Of a stretch of 64,000 nucleotides of DNA, positions 30,487 through 39,406 are shown piece by piece (the first letter of the stretch is position 1; each line of letters starts with the position of its first letter). Source of the stretch: Billgrantia sulfidoxydans (GTDB taxonomy: Bacteria; Pseudomonadota; Gammaproteobacteria; Pseudomonadales; Halomonadaceae); NCBI RefSeq assembly GCF_017868775.1, contig NZ_CP053381.1, positions 1 through 64,000 on the forward strand, in the 5' to 3' direction. A model generated the notes under the pieces. That model did not search any database, had not been told where the DNA came from, and saw only the letters and a list, made by a program, of their open reading frames with translations. The translations under genes were made by a program, and so were the position numbers.

Positions 30487-31788
30487 TTAACGCGCGCGCC
30501 GTTCCAGGACGTTGAGGGCCTTGAGCAGGTTGAGCGCCTCGCCGAGCTGGTAGTCCTCGCGCAGCCGGGCGGACCTCTCGCTGGAGGTGCGCGGCTCGCC
30601 GCTCGAGCGCAGGTGGCCCTCCAGGTCGGCCTCGCGCAGCTGGCGGCTGCCCTCGGCCACCTCGATGCGGCCGTGCACCACGGTCACGTCCGGTTCGATG
30701 CCGAGCGCCTGGATCGAGCGCCCGTTGGGCGTGTAGTACAGCGCCGTGGTCAGCTTCAGCCCTTCGCCGTTGCCCAGCGGCAGCACCTGCTGCACCGAAC
30801 CCTTGCCGAAGCTCTCGGTGCCCATGATCACGCCGCGGCGCTGGTCCTGCAGCGCGCCGGCAACGATCTCGGCGGCGGAGGCGCTGCCGCCGTTGATCAG
30901 GACCACCAACGGCACGTCGGGGGCCGCGGTCTCGCGGCTGGCGGAGAAGCGCATCTCGGTGTCCGGCAGGCGCCCTTCGGTGTAGACCACCAGGCCGCTG
31001 TCGAGGAAGGCATCGGCCACCGCCACGGCGGCCTGCAGGACGCCGCCGGGATTGTTGCGCAGGTCGAGGATCAGGCCCTGCAGCGGTCCGTCACGCTCCA
31101 TGCGACGAATGGCGTCGTTGACCTGGTCGCCGGTGCGGTTCTGGAACTGGCTGACGCGCAGGTAGCCGTAGCCCGCCTCCAGCATCTCGCTACGCACGCT
31201 CTCGGTGCGGATGATCTCTCGGGTCAGGGTGACCTCGATGGGGGCATCCTCGCCGCTACGCTGCAGGGTCAGGTGGATCTCGCTGCCCGGCTCGCCGCGC
31301 ATCAGGGTGACCGCCTCCTGCAGCGAGAGTCGCTCGGTGGGGGTGTCGTCGATCGCCAGGATGACGTCGCGTGCCTGCACCCCGGCCCGCGATGCGGGGG
31401 TGTCGTCGATCGGCGTGATGACGGTCAGGCGGCCCTCCTCGAGGCCCACTTCGATGCCGATGCCGCCGAATTCGCCCTCGGTGGATTCGCGCAGGCTCTG
31501 GAACTCGTCGCTGTCGAGATAGGCGGAGTGCGGGTCGAGCTCGCTGAGCATGCCGCGCATGGCGTTGCGCAGCAGGGTGCTGTCGTCGACCTCCTCCACG
31601 TAGGCGCGCTTGATGCGCTCGAACACCTCGGCGAAGGTCTGGATGTCCTCCAGCGGCAGCTCGTCCGCCGCCTCGGCCTGGGCATTGGCCGCGGAGGGCG
31701 CGAGGGGCAGCGCCAGCAGCGCCGTCGGCAGCAGCGCCGCCAGCAGGCGTCGTGGTGCGGGCAGTAGGCGGGCAAGGCGTGAGGACAT
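30487..31788 (-). CDS. ctpA: Periplasmic S41 carboxyl-terminal processing protease
   Basis: The CtpA/Prc-type Ser-Lys protease trims or degrades periplasmic and envelope proteins. The 433-residue protein has a signal peptide (about 1-37, ending AANAQA), a PDZ domain (about 105-190, GGIGIEVG...ASRAGVQARDVI), then the S41 catalytic domain with LDLRNNPGG, GGSASAAEI (serine) and the general base K329 in FGKGSVQ. The ATG at 31788 is right for the signal peptide. It is the last gene of a gpmI-envC-ctpA set, an order shared by many gammaproteobacteria. Confidence 0.93.
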   Translation of the reverse strand: MSSRLARLLPAPRRLLAALLPTALLALPLAPSAANAQAEAADELPLEDIQTFAEVFERIKRAYVEEVDDSTLLRNAMRGMLSELDPHSAYLDSDEFQSLRESTEGEFGGIGIEVGLEEGRLTVITPIDDTPASRAGVQARDVILAIDDTPTERLSLQEAVTLMRGEPGSEIHLTLQRSGEDAPIEVTLTREIIRTESVRSEMLEAGYGYLRVSQFQNRTGDQVNDAIRRMERDGPLQGLILDLRNNPGGVLQAAVAVADAFLDSGLVVYTEGRLPDTEMRFSASRETAAPDVPLVVLINGGSASAAEIVAGALQDQRRGVIMGTESFGKGSVQQVLPLGNGEGLKLTTALYYTPNGRSIQALGIEPDVTVVHGRIEVAEGSRQLREADLEGHLRSSGEPRTSSERSARLREDYQLGEALNLLKALNVLERRAR

Positions 31789-31859
31789 GCGAACTCCGCT
31801 GTTGCGAGGCGAGGCTGTCCAGCATATCCCGTGGTCCGGGGCTTGTGAAATCTCTCTCG

Positions 31860-33023
31860 TCATCTTCGTGCGATCCATGCCTGGGGGTCGATGGGGTCGC
31901 CGTTGCGGCGAACCTCGAAGTAGAGCGCCGAGGTGGTATGGCCGCCACTGTTGCCTACCGTGCCGATGGCGTCGCCGCGCGAGACGGCCTCGCCGACCTC
32001 GACGCTGAAGTGCTGCAGGTGGGCGTAGAGGGTCATGATGTTGTCGCCATGGTCGAGGATCAACAGGTTGCCGAAGCCGCGCATCCAGTCGGAGAAGACC
32101 ACGCGCCCGGCGTGAACGGCCTCGACGGGGGTGCCCTCGCGGGCCTCGATCAGGATGCCGTTGTAGTGCACGCCATCGTCTCGGCGGTAGCCCGAGGCGA
32201 CGTTGCCCTGGACCGGCCAGGGCAGGTCGCCGCGGGTGCGCTCGATGGCGGTGGAGGGCGGCGGACGCTCGAGCCGGGCGAGCTCCTCGCGTACGCGCTC
32301 GAGCACCTGCTCCGCCTCGGTGCGGTCGCGATCGAGTCGCGCCAGGCGCGACTGCTCGTCGCTGTAGCGGGCATCCAGCTCGGCCACCAGGCGTTCGCGT
32401 TCGGCCATGCGCTCGGTCAGTTCGCTGCTGCGTGTGGCCAGCTCGTCGGCCAGGGCGTCCATTCGCTCGCCGCGCGCCTGCAGCTCGCGGCGGTTCTCGC
32501 TCAGCTCGACATCGAGCCGGGCGATCTCGTCGAGCCGCTCGTTGCGCGCCCGGGCCAGGTGGTTGAGATAGGTCTGCAGCCGGTCGAGCCGCGCCGGGTC
32601 GTCCTGGTTGAGCAGCAGCTTGAGCTGCGGGGTGAGTCCCAGGCGGTAGAGCGCGTCGAGCTGGACATCGAGCGCCTCGACCTGTTCGGCCCGCTCTTCC
32701 CGCAGTGCGTCGCGGGCGGACTCGAGTGCGGCGATCTCGTCGGCGAGGCGGCGCCGGTCGGCCTGGATGGCGTCCAGCCGACGGTGGGTTTCGGCCAGCG
32801 CGGTCTCCACCTCGCGCAGTTCACGGCTGGCCTCGTCCTGGGCCTGGCGCGTCTGGCCCAGGCGTCGGCTGAGCGCCTGGATTTCGCTGCCGATGGCATC
32901 GAGGCGCTCGCGCGCCTCGCGTTCGCTGGGCTGGGCTTGCGCACTGTCCCCGATCAGCCCCGGCAGCATGGCGAGAGCCACCAGCAGGGCTCTCGATGGG
33001 TGGCGCCACCAGGGCCGACTCAT
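31860..33023 (-). CDS. envC: Murein hydrolase activator EnvC
   Basis: EnvC activates the amidases AmiA/AmiB at the septum during daughter-cell separation. The 387-residue protein has a signal peptide (about 1-30), a long coiled coil (about 33-255, with many Arg/Glu/Leu heptads) and a C-terminal LytM domain. The LytM zinc site is degenerate: VHYNGILI replaces the HxGxD motif and SALYFEV replaces the final HxH, so it should be an activator and not itself an endopeptidase, as known for EnvC. It lies 71 bp upstream of ctpA and 25 bp after gpmI. Confidence 0.9.
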   Translation of the reverse strand: MSRPWWRHPSRALLVALAMLPGLIGDSAQAQPSEREARERLDAIGSEIQALSRRLGQTRQAQDEASRELREVETALAETHRRLDAIQADRRRLADEIAALESARDALREERAEQVEALDVQLDALYRLGLTPQLKLLLNQDDPARLDRLQTYLNHLARARNERLDEIARLDVELSENRRELQARGERMDALADELATRSSELTERMAERERLVAELDARYSDEQSRLARLDRDRTEAEQVLERVREELARLERPPPSTAIERTRGDLPWPVQGNVASGYRRDDGVHYNGILIEAREGTPVEAVHAGRVVFSDWMRGFGNLLILDHGDNIMTLYAHLQHFSVEVGEAVSRGDAIGTVGNSGGHTTSALYFEVRRNGDPIDPQAWIARR

Positions 33024-33048
33024 GGTTGCACGGGCTCGCAGGCGCTGG

Positions 33049-34617
33049 TCATGCCGGCTCGATCAGCACCCGGCCGGTCATCTCCTCGGGAATCGGCTGC
33101 TCCATCATCGTCAGTAGCGTCGGCGCGATGTCACACAGGCGGCCATCGTCGAGCAGCGTGACCGACTGCGGGCCGACGTAGATGAGCGGCACCTCGAAGG
33201 TGGTGTGGGCGGTCTGCGCCACGCCGGTGTCGGGGTTGACCATCTGCTCGGCGTTGCCGTGGTCGGCGGTGATCAGGCAGGCGCCGCCGGCACGCTCGAT
33301 CGCCTCCACCACGCGGCCGACGCAGGCGTCCACCGCCTCGATGGCCTTGACCGCGGCGCCGAAGTCGCCGGTATGGCCGACCATGTCGCCGTTGGCGTAG
33401 TTGCAGACGATCAGGTCGTAGTGGCCCGAATCGATCGCCTCGACCAGGCGATCAGTGACCTCTTCGGCGCTCATCTCGGGTTTTTCGTCATAGGTCTTGA
33501 CGTCCTGGGGCGAGGGCACCAGCACGCGGGTCTCACCCTCGAACTCGGCCTCGCGACCGCCGGAGAAGAAGAAGGTGACGTGGGCGTACTTCTCGGTCTC
33601 GGCGATGCGCAGCTGGGTCAGGCCGCGCTTTTCCATCACCTCGCCCAGGGTGTTGTGCAGGTCGGCCGGCGGGAAGGCGGCCGGGGCGGGGATATCGGCG
33701 GCGTACTGGGTCAGGGTGACCAGGCTGCCGCCGGCAAGCCGCGGGCGCAGGCGACGCGAAAAGCCGTCGAAAGCATCCTCGACGAAGGCGCGGGTCAGCT
33801 CGCGGGCGCGGTCGGCGCGGAAGTTCATGAAGATGGCGGCGTCGCCGTCGGCGATGGCCGCCGGCCCCTCGCCGTTGCGCACCACGGTGGCGGTAACGAA
33901 CTCGTCGTTCTCGCCGCGCTCGTAGGCGTCACGCAGGCCCTGTTCGGCGCTGGTGGCCTCGAATTCGCCGACGCCCTCGGTGAGCAGCCGGTAGGCCTTC
34001 TCGACGCGATCCCAGCGGTTGTCGCGGTCCATTGCGAAGTAGCGGCCCACGATCGAGGCGACGAAGCCGTTGTCGGCGCCGACCAGCTCGGCGAGGCGGG
34101 CGTTGGTGCGCTCGATGGAGGCCAGCGCGCTGCGCGGTGCGGTGTCGCGGCCGTCGAGGAAGCCATGCACGTAGATGCGCTGGGCGCCGCGCCGGGCGGC
34201 CAGCTCGGCCATGGCCAGGATGTGGTCCTCGTGGCTGTGCACGCCGCCGGGCGAGAGCAGGCCGAGCAGGTGTACGGCGTGGCCGGCAGCCACGGCGGCG
34301 TCGATGGCGTCGGTCAGCGCGGCGATGGTGTCGAGATCGCCGTCCTCGATGGCCTTGGAGATGCGAGTGAGCTCCTGGTACACCACCCGGCCAGCCCCAA
34401 GGTTCATGTGGCCGACCTCGGAGTTGCCCATCTGCCCCTCGGGCAGGCCGACGTACTTGCCGTCGGTGTGCAGCAGCGCATGGGGGTGCTCCTGCCACAG
34501 CCGGTCCATGTTCGGCGTGCGTGCCGCGGCCACGGCGTTGTCGGTGGGGTCGGGGTTGTGGCCATAGCCGTCGAGGATGATCAGGGCAACGGGGCGTGGG
34601 GCGATCTGGGGCGTCAT
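33049..34617 (-). CDS. gpmI: 2,3-bisphosphoglycerate-independent phosphoglycerate mutase
   Basis: GpmI interconverts 3- and 2-phosphoglycerate using two Mn ions. The 522-residue protein has the alkaline phosphatase-fold metal site ([20 protein letters not shown] with the catalytic serine, [22 protein letters not shown]) and the inserted transferase domain ([28 protein letters not shown]). The ATG at 34617 gives the family start. It is likely the first gene of the gpmI-envC-ctpA transcript. Confidence 0.96.
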   Translation of the reverse strand: MTPQIAPRPVALIILDGYGHNPDPTDNAVAAARTPNMDRLWQEHPHALLHTDGKYVGLPEGQMGNSEVGHMNLGAGRVVYQELTRISKAIEDGDLDTIAALTDAIDAAVAAGHAVHLLGLLSPGGVHSHEDHILAMAELAARRGAQRIYVHGFLDGRDTAPRSALASIERTNARLAELVGADNGFVASIVGRYFAMDRDNRWDRVEKAYRLLTEGVGEFEATSAEQGLRDAYERGENDEFVTATVVRNGEGPAAIADGDAAIFMNFRADRARELTRAFVEDAFDGFSRRLRPRLAGGSLVTLTQYAADIPAPAAFPPADLHNTLGEVMEKRGLTQLRIAETEKYAHVTFFFSGGREAEFEGETRVLVPSPQDVKTYDEKPEMSAEEVTDRLVEAIDSGHYDLIVCNYANGDMVGHTGDFGAAVKAIEAVDACVGRVVEAIERAGGACLITADHGNAEQMVNPDTGVAQTAHTTFEVPLIYVGPQSVTLLDDGRLCDIAPTLLTMMEQPIPEEMTGRVLIEPA

Positions 34618-34940
34618 GGGGGATGCGGGCCTCTTGAACGTGGTGGGCGCGACGTCGGCCGTCCGGGAGGCTGTCCGCGCCCTGTCCGGCGGTCTGGGAA
34701 TGCCGCGGAGGCGGGCCTGGTATCGGCTGCGGGCCGCACGAGACAGGCGCCTGGACGACGGGGGTCGCGACTTGTATCGGCTTGCGGCATCATAACGCAC
34801 GGCCAGGCGAGCGTCATGGTCCCGGCGCATCGCCGGCGGGTCATGCCGCGGGGGCTGCCGCATGGTGTATACTCTCGCCTTCCGGGTGCCCTGCCCGACC
34901 GTTATTCTCGCTATTTCCGCAACAAGAGTGTGCCGGATCC
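34618..34940. promoter_or_regulatory. Divergent promoter region of gpmI and the rhodanese gene
   Basis: This 323-bp stretch has no convincing gene. On the minus strand ATGACG (34812-34817) and TATGAT (34789-34794) are 17 bp apart, a reasonable gpmI promoter giving a leader of about 165 nt. On the plus strand TATACT (34868-34873) is a -10 candidate for the rhodanese-secB side, without a clear -35. Confidence 0.4.
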
Positions 34941-35363
34941 ATGATCGATCAGCTGTTCGAATTCGTGCAGAACCACCCGCTCCTGGTGGGCGCCTTCCTC
35001 CTGGTGCTGACCGCCTGGATCGCCTACGAGGTCCGCAACAGCGCCTCCAGCGGCGTCTCGTCCAGCCAGGCCACCCAGCTGATCAACCGCGAGGACGCGG
35101 TGATCGTGGACACCCGCGAGGCGGGGGACTTCAAGGCCGGCCACATCGCCGGGGCGCGCAACATTCCCCAGAGCCGCATCGACGAGCGCATCGGCGAACT
35201 CGAGAAGGTCAAGGACAAGCCGATCGTGGTGGTCTGCAAGAGTGGCCAGGCCTCCGGCACCACCGTGGCCAAGCTGGTCAAGGCTGGCTTCTCGCGGGTC
35301 TACAAGCTCAAGGGCGGCATGATGCAGTGGCAGGCCGACGGCCTGCCGGTGGTCAAGAAATAG
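34941..35363 (+). CDS. Membrane-anchored rhodanese-like protein (YibN type)
   Basis: The 140-residue protein has one membrane span (about 15-30, [18 protein letters not shown]) and a single rhodanese domain (about 42-138) with [22 protein letters not shown] and the active-site loop VVCKSGQAS, where C99 would carry the persulfide. It resembles YibN, found next to secB and gpmI in E. coli, where the order is also gpmI-yibN-grxC-secB. Substrate unknown. No grxC lies between it and secB here. Confidence 0.85.
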   Translation: MIDQLFEFVQNHPLLVGAFLLVLTAWIAYEVRNSASSGVSSSQATQLINREDAVIVDTREAGDFKAGHIAGARNIPQSRIDERIGELEKVKDKPIVVVCKSGQASGTTVAKLVKAGFSRVYKLKGGMMQWQADGLPVVKK

Positions 35364-35403
35364 CCAATACACAAGACGCAAGCACGCAAAAGGAACCTTT
35401 CCC

Positions 35404-35931
35404 ATGGCCGAAGAGAACAGCCAGAACGCCGCCGGCGGCAACCAGGCCGCTGCCGATCCGCAGAACCGGCAGCAGCTCCAGTTCGCCGTGCAGCGTATCT
35501 ATGTCAAGGACATCTCCTTCGAGGCCCCCAACTCGCCGGCGGTCTTCCAGCAGCCGTTCAAGCCCAAGGTCGGCCTGGACCTGAACACCAGCAGCCAGAA
35601 GGTCGGCGAGGATCTCTACGAGGTGTCGATCAAGGTCACCGCCCAGGTGCGCCACAGCGAGGAGGGGACCACCTCCTTCCTGGCCGAGATCGAGCAAGCC
35701 GGCCTGTTCCGCATCAGCGGCATCGAGGGCGCGCAGCTCGAACACACCCTGGGCGCCTTCTGCCCCAACGTGCTGTTCCCCTACGCGCGTGAGTGCATCG
35801 ACAACCTGGTCAATCGCGGCGGCTTCCCGCCCCTGATGCTGGCGCCGGTCAACTTCGAGGCGATCTACGCCCAGAAGAAGAAGCGCGAGGCCGAGCAGGC
35901 CCGGCAGCAGGGCGAGCAGACCACCCAGTAG
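35404..35931 (+). CDS. secB: Protein-export chaperone SecB
   Basis: SecB is a tetrameric chaperone that holds preproteins unfolded and delivers them to SecA. The 175-residue protein has [19 protein letters not shown] at the start of the conserved fold, the [13 protein letters not shown] segment, and [36 protein letters not shown] before a charged tail, all typical. It has a short Asn/Ala-rich N-terminal tail. It lies 40 bp after the rhodanese gene and 11 bp before rsmE. Confidence 0.96.
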   Translation: MAEENSQNAAGGNQAAADPQNRQQLQFAVQRIYVKDISFEAPNSPAVFQQPFKPKVGLDLNTSSQKVGEDLYEVSIKVTAQVRHSEEGTTSFLAEIEQAGLFRISGIEGAQLEHTLGAFCPNVLFPYARECIDNLVNRGGFPPLMLAPVNFEAIYAQKKKREAEQARQQGEQTTQ

Positions 35932-35942
35932 GGTTGCGCTGC

Positions 35943-36698
35943 ATGTCATCAGCACCGCGCATTCACGTCGCCGCCGACTTCCCCGTCGGCGGCGACGTCG
36001 TTCTGCCCGAAGGTCCCGCGCGCCACGTGGCCCGGGTGCTGCGCCTGGGCGAAGGCGCACCGCTGCGGCTCTTCGACGGTGCCGGCCTGGAGGCCCGGGC
36101 GGTGCTCGTCGAGGCCGGACGCAAGCGGGTGGTGGCACGCATCGAGGCCGTCGAGGCGGGGCGCGGCGAGTCGCCGCTGGCGGTGCACCTGGGCCAGGCG
36201 ATCTCCAAGGGCGACCGCATGGACTACGCCATCCAGAAGGCCGTCGAGCTGGGTGTTGCCGCCATCACGCCGCTCTACACCGAGCACGGCGACGTGCGAC
36301 TCAAGGGCGAGCGCGAGGCGAAGAAGCTGGCCCACTGGCAGGCAGTGGCCGCCAGCGCCTGCGAGCAGTGCGGTCGTGCCGTGGTGCCCACCGTTCATGC
36401 CCCCCTGCTACTAACCGAGTGGTTGGGCCAGCGCAGCGAGTCCCTTCGCCTGGTGCTGCACCCCGGCACGGCAGGCGCCCTCGAGCGCAGCGACCCTCCC
36501 GCTACTGTGGCCCTGCTGATCGGCCCCGAGGGCGGGCTCTCCTCCGCCGACGTCGCGGCCGCCATGGCCGCCGGCTTCTCCCCGCTCTCCCTCGGGCCGC
36601 GCATTCTGCGCACCGAGACCGCACCGGTGGTGGCACTCTCCCTGCTGCAGTACCGCTTCGGGGACCTGGACGGCTCCCTTCCTTACGAAACGGATTGA
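35943..36698 (+). CDS. rsmE: 16S rRNA (uracil(1498)-N(3))-methyltransferase
   Basis: RsmE methylates U1498 of 16S rRNA with S-adenosylmethionine. The 251-residue protein has an N-terminal PUA-like domain (HVARVLRLGEGAPLRLFDG), KGDRMDYAIQKAVELGV and the SPOUT knot (LLIGPEGGLSSADV, LGPRILRTETAPVVAL). The ATG at 35943 gives MSSAPRIHVAADF. It marks the end of the conserved block; the catabolic cluster begins 150 bp downstream. Confidence 0.94.
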   Translation: MSSAPRIHVAADFPVGGDVVLPEGPARHVARVLRLGEGAPLRLFDGAGLEARAVLVEAGRKRVVARIEAVEAGRGESPLAVHLGQAISKGDRMDYAIQKAVELGVAAITPLYTEHGDVRLKGEREAKKLAHWQAVAASACEQCGRAVVPTVHAPLLLTEWLGQRSESLRLVLHPGTAGALERSDPPATVALLIGPEGGLSSADVAAAMAAGFSPLSLGPRILRTETAPVVALSLLQYRFGDLDGSLPYETD

Positions 36699-36752
36699 AC
36701 TTTAGTCGCTGTTGGCGATGACCGACTTGTGCGCTTCTGCGTTCCTGTTTAG

Positions 36753-36772
36753 GTTGTATGATGTATGACAAC
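36753..36772 (+). promoter_or_regulatory. Candidate GntR-type operator upstream of kdgD
   Basis: GTTGTATGATGTATGACAAC has 5-bp inverted arms (GTTGT/ACAAC) and an internal direct TGTATGA repeat. It covers a TATGAT -10-like element (36757-36762), a plausible repressor site for the FadR-type regulator encoded in the cluster. No second copy was seen in the cluster. Confidence 0.4.
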
Positions 36773-36846
36773 TGAAGGCGATAGGACTCCAGACCGGACC
36801 GAAGTTGCCTTCCAACGGGCCGATGCATGAACAAGAGGATGTCTCC

Positions 36847-37764
36847 GTGAAGTTTTCCAGAGCAGCCGTGATGGAAGCCTTGGGCGATGGATTGCTGTCT
36901 TTCCCCATTACCGATTTCGATAAGGAGGGGCGGTTCGATGCGGACAGTTACCGTCGTCGTCTGGAGTGGTTCATCAGCCATGACATCTCGGCCGTATTCG
37001 TCGCCGGCGGCACGGGGGAGTTCTTCAATCTCACGCTCGACGAGTACCGCGATGTGGTTCGTGTGGCCGTCGAAACCGTCGCCGGCAGACTGCCGGTCAT
37101 CGCCAGCTCGGGCCTGAGCGTTGCCAGCGGCAAGGCCTTCGCCAAGGCGGCCGAAGAGGCGGGCGCCGACGGCATCCTGCTGATGCCGCCCTACCTGACC
37201 GAATGCCCCCAAGACGGCTTGGTGGAGTATGCCCGAGCGATATGTGACTGGACCGATCTCAGCATCATTTACTACAACCGCGGCAACGGCGTGCTCGGCG
37301 CCGAGGCGGTGCGCGAGCTGGCCGATGCCTGCCCCAACCTGATCGGGCTGAAGGATGGCAAGGGCGACATCCAGGCACTGAACAGGATCATCAAGACCAT
37401 TGGCGATCGGCTGGTTTACGTGGGAGGTGTGCCCACCGCCGAGATCTTCGCCGAGGCGTACCTTGCCATCGGTGTGAATACCTATTCATCCGCCGTATTC
37501 AATTTCGTGCCGGACATGGCGGTGAAGTTCTACCAGGAACTCCGCGCGGGCAATGCCGAGGTCGTGAAGCGCATCACCCACGACTTCTTCATTCCCTTCG
37601 TGGATCTCAGGGACCGAAAGCCAGGCTATGCCGTCAGCCTGATCAAGGCCGGGGCCGAGATCATCGGCCGTCCGGCCGGTAGTGTCAGGGCACCTTTGGT
37701 CATGCCCACTTCGGAGGAGCGTCATCGGCTGGAAAGACTCGTCGGCATCGCTCAGCAGTTGTAA
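36847..37764 (+). CDS. kdgD: 5-dehydro-4-deoxyglucarate dehydratase
   Basis: KdgD dehydrates and decarboxylates 5-keto-4-deoxy-glucarate to 2-oxoglutarate semialdehyde. The protein is a DapA-superfamily TIM barrel with the GGTGEFFNLT loop (54-63), the tyrosine-containing IYYNRGNG and Schiff-base K169 in NLIGLKDGKGD; GLLSFPITDFD at the N-terminus is specific to KdgD. I prefer the GTG start at 36847 (305 residues), which has AGAGGA 7 nt upstream; an ATG at 36823 would add eight residues. It opens the uronate cluster. Confidence 0.92.
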   Translation: MKFSRAAVMEALGDGLLSFPITDFDKEGRFDADSYRRRLEWFISHDISAVFVAGGTGEFFNLTLDEYRDVVRVAVETVAGRLPVIASSGLSVASGKAFAKAAEEAGADGILLMPPYLTECPQDGLVEYARAICDWTDLSIIYYNRGNGVLGAEAVRELADACPNLIGLKDGKGDIQALNRIIKTIGDRLVYVGGVPTAEIFAEAYLAIGVNTYSSAVFNFVPDMAVKFYQELRAGNAEVVKRITHDFFIPFVDLRDRKPGYAVSLIKAGAEIIGRPAGSVRAPLVMPTSEERHRLERLVGIAQQL

Positions 37765-37814
37765 CGCCAATCCACACAAGCTCGTACCCTAGAGCAACAA
37801 GCGAGGAGCACGTC

Positions 37815-38807
37815 ATGAAAACAATCTCAACAAACAAGACGTTCTGTGCCATTGCCGTTTCCGCCGCCCTGGCGGCCATGGCGCTGCCGGTGCAGGCCGA
37901 TACCTGGCGCGGCTGGAACATCCACCCGCCGGGCTACCCCAACACCGTGGCGCTGGAAGCCTTTGCCGAGAACGTGACCGAGCGCACCGAGGGGCGCATC
38001 ACCGCGCAGGTCTACAACAACGGCGTGCTTGGCGACCAGCCCGATGCCATCGAGCAGACCCGCAGCGGGGTGCTGAATTTCGCCAACTTCAACATGGGAC
38101 CGATGGGACCCATCGTGCCGGAGACCAACGTCCTCTCGTTGCCCTTCATCTTCCGCAGCGTCGAGCACATGCACGAAGTCATGGATGGCGAGATCGGCCA
38201 GCAGTTTGCCGACGCCCTCGCCGAGAAGAATCTGGTGGCCCTCTCCTGGTTCGACTCCGGCGAGCGCAGCCTCTACAACACCAAGCGCCCGGTCCATATG
38301 CCCGAAGACATGCAGGGGCTCAAGATCCGGGTCATGAACAACGACCTCTACGTCGACATGATCGAGGCGCTGGGCGGCAACGCGACGCCGATGGCCTATG
38401 GTGAGGTATACCAGTCGTTGAAGACCGGCGTGCTCGACGGGGCGGAGAACAACTACCCCTCCTTCCAATCCAGCAACCACTACGAGGCCGCCGAGTACTA
38501 CTCCCTCACGGAACACCTGATCATTCCCGAGTGCCTGTGCATCGCCAAGGCGAGCTGGGAGGCGCTCTCCGCCGAGGACCAGGAGATCGTGCGCGAGGAG
38601 GCGATCAAGGCTTCGCAGATGCAGCGCGAGCTGTGGGTCGAGGGCTCCGAGGCGAGCCGCCAGGTCGTGCTGAACGCCGGCGTTCAGATCAACGAGGTGG
38701 AGGACAAGGCCGCCTTCCAGCAGCGGATGGAGCCGGTCTACGCGGGTTTCATCGAGGAAAATCCCGACCTCGAGAGCCTGGTCGACGCCATCCGGAACTC
38801 GAACTGA
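37815..38807 (+). CDS. dctP: TRAP transporter substrate-binding protein DctP, predicted uronate-type
   Basis: This is the periplasmic receptor of a TRAP transporter. The 330-residue protein has a signal peptide (about 1-28, ending PVQADT) and a DctP fold with LKIRVMNNDLYVDMIEALGGNATPMAYGEVYQSLKTGVLDGAENN, including the conserved arginine that binds the substrate carboxylate. A uronate or aldarate ligand is inferred from its place between kdgD and udh. A strong ribosome-binding site (GCGAGGAGCACGTC) precedes it. It is followed by a perfect hairpin before dctQ. Confidence 0.88.
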   Translation: MKTISTNKTFCAIAVSAALAAMALPVQADTWRGWNIHPPGYPNTVALEAFAENVTERTEGRITAQVYNNGVLGDQPDAIEQTRSGVLNFANFNMGPMGPIVPETNVLSLPFIFRSVEHMHEVMDGEIGQQFADALAEKNLVALSWFDSGERSLYNTKRPVHMPEDMQGLKIRVMNNDLYVDMIEALGGNATPMAYGEVYQSLKTGVLDGAENNYPSFQSSNHYEAAEYYSLTEHLIIPECLCIAKASWEALSAEDQEIVREEAIKASQMQRELWVEGSEASRQVVLNAGVQINEVEDKAAFQQRMEPVYAGFIEENPDLESLVDAIRNSN

Positions 38808-38821
38808 GCTTCGCTGCGATG

Positions 38822-38849
38822 CCCCCTTGGCGCCCTGGCGCCAAGGGGG
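38822..38849 (+). repeat. Perfect 13-bp-stem hairpin between dctP and dctQ
   Basis: CCCCCTTGGCGCC (38822-38834) and its exact complement (38837-38849) enclose two bases. No T-run follows. Such a structure between the receptor and membrane genes could protect the dctP message or reduce dctQM expression, giving excess receptor. The dctQ ribosome-binding site AAGGAGG starts at its right edge. Confidence 0.7.
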
Positions 38850-38865
38850 AAGGAGGCATACGCCC

Positions 38866-39405
38866 ATGAGAACCCATGTCGATGTCGAGGCTGCCGTGAC
38901 GTTCCCCCGCCTGAAGCACATTGCCGGCAAGGTACTGGATGGCCTGGCCAGCCTCTGCCTGGCGGCGGCGGGCGTCATGCTCGTCTTTCTCATCGCCATC
39001 TTCGGCTGGCTGGTGTTCGGCCGCTACGTGCTCAACAACACGCCGACCTGGGTCGAGCAGGCTGCCCTGCTGCTGGTGGTCTACATCACCTGCCTGGGGG
39101 CCGCGGCCGGGGTCAGGGGAAATTCCCACTTGAGCATCGACTTCGTGCGCGAAGGCATGCCCGAGCCCTTCAGGACGCTCTTTCGCTACGTCGCCGATCT
39201 CTTCGTCATCGCCTTCGGCGCCTTCATGGCCTACCAGGGCTGGGGCCTGGTGATGGCCAACCTCGAGCGGGCGATTCCGATGATCCGCCTCGCCGAGAGC
39301 TGGCGCGCCGCGCCCCTGGTGATCTGCGGCGTGCTGATCGTGCTGTTCTCCGTGGCCAACATCGTGTCGCGCATTACCGCTTACGAATCCAACGAGGGTA
39401 ACTGA
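38866..39405 (+). CDS. dctQ: TRAP transporter small permease DctQ
   Basis: DctQ is the small four-helix membrane subunit of the TRAP transporter. The 179-residue protein has hydrophobic spans at about 20-45, 57-75, 95-115 and 135-160, with the family signature FGRYVLNNTPTWVEQAALLLVVYITCLGAA and GNSHLSIDFVRE. The ATG at 38866 has AAGGAGG upstream; a longer start would cross the hairpin. The stop is one base from dctM. Confidence 0.9.
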   Translation: MRTHVDVEAAVTFPRLKHIAGKVLDGLASLCLAAAGVMLVFLIAIFGWLVFGRYVLNNTPTWVEQAALLLVVYITCLGAAAGVRGNSHLSIDFVREGMPEPFRTLFRYVADLFVIAFGAFMAYQGWGLVMANLERAIPMIRLAESWRAAPLVICGVLIVLFSVANIVSRITAYESNEGN

Positions 39406-39406
39406 C

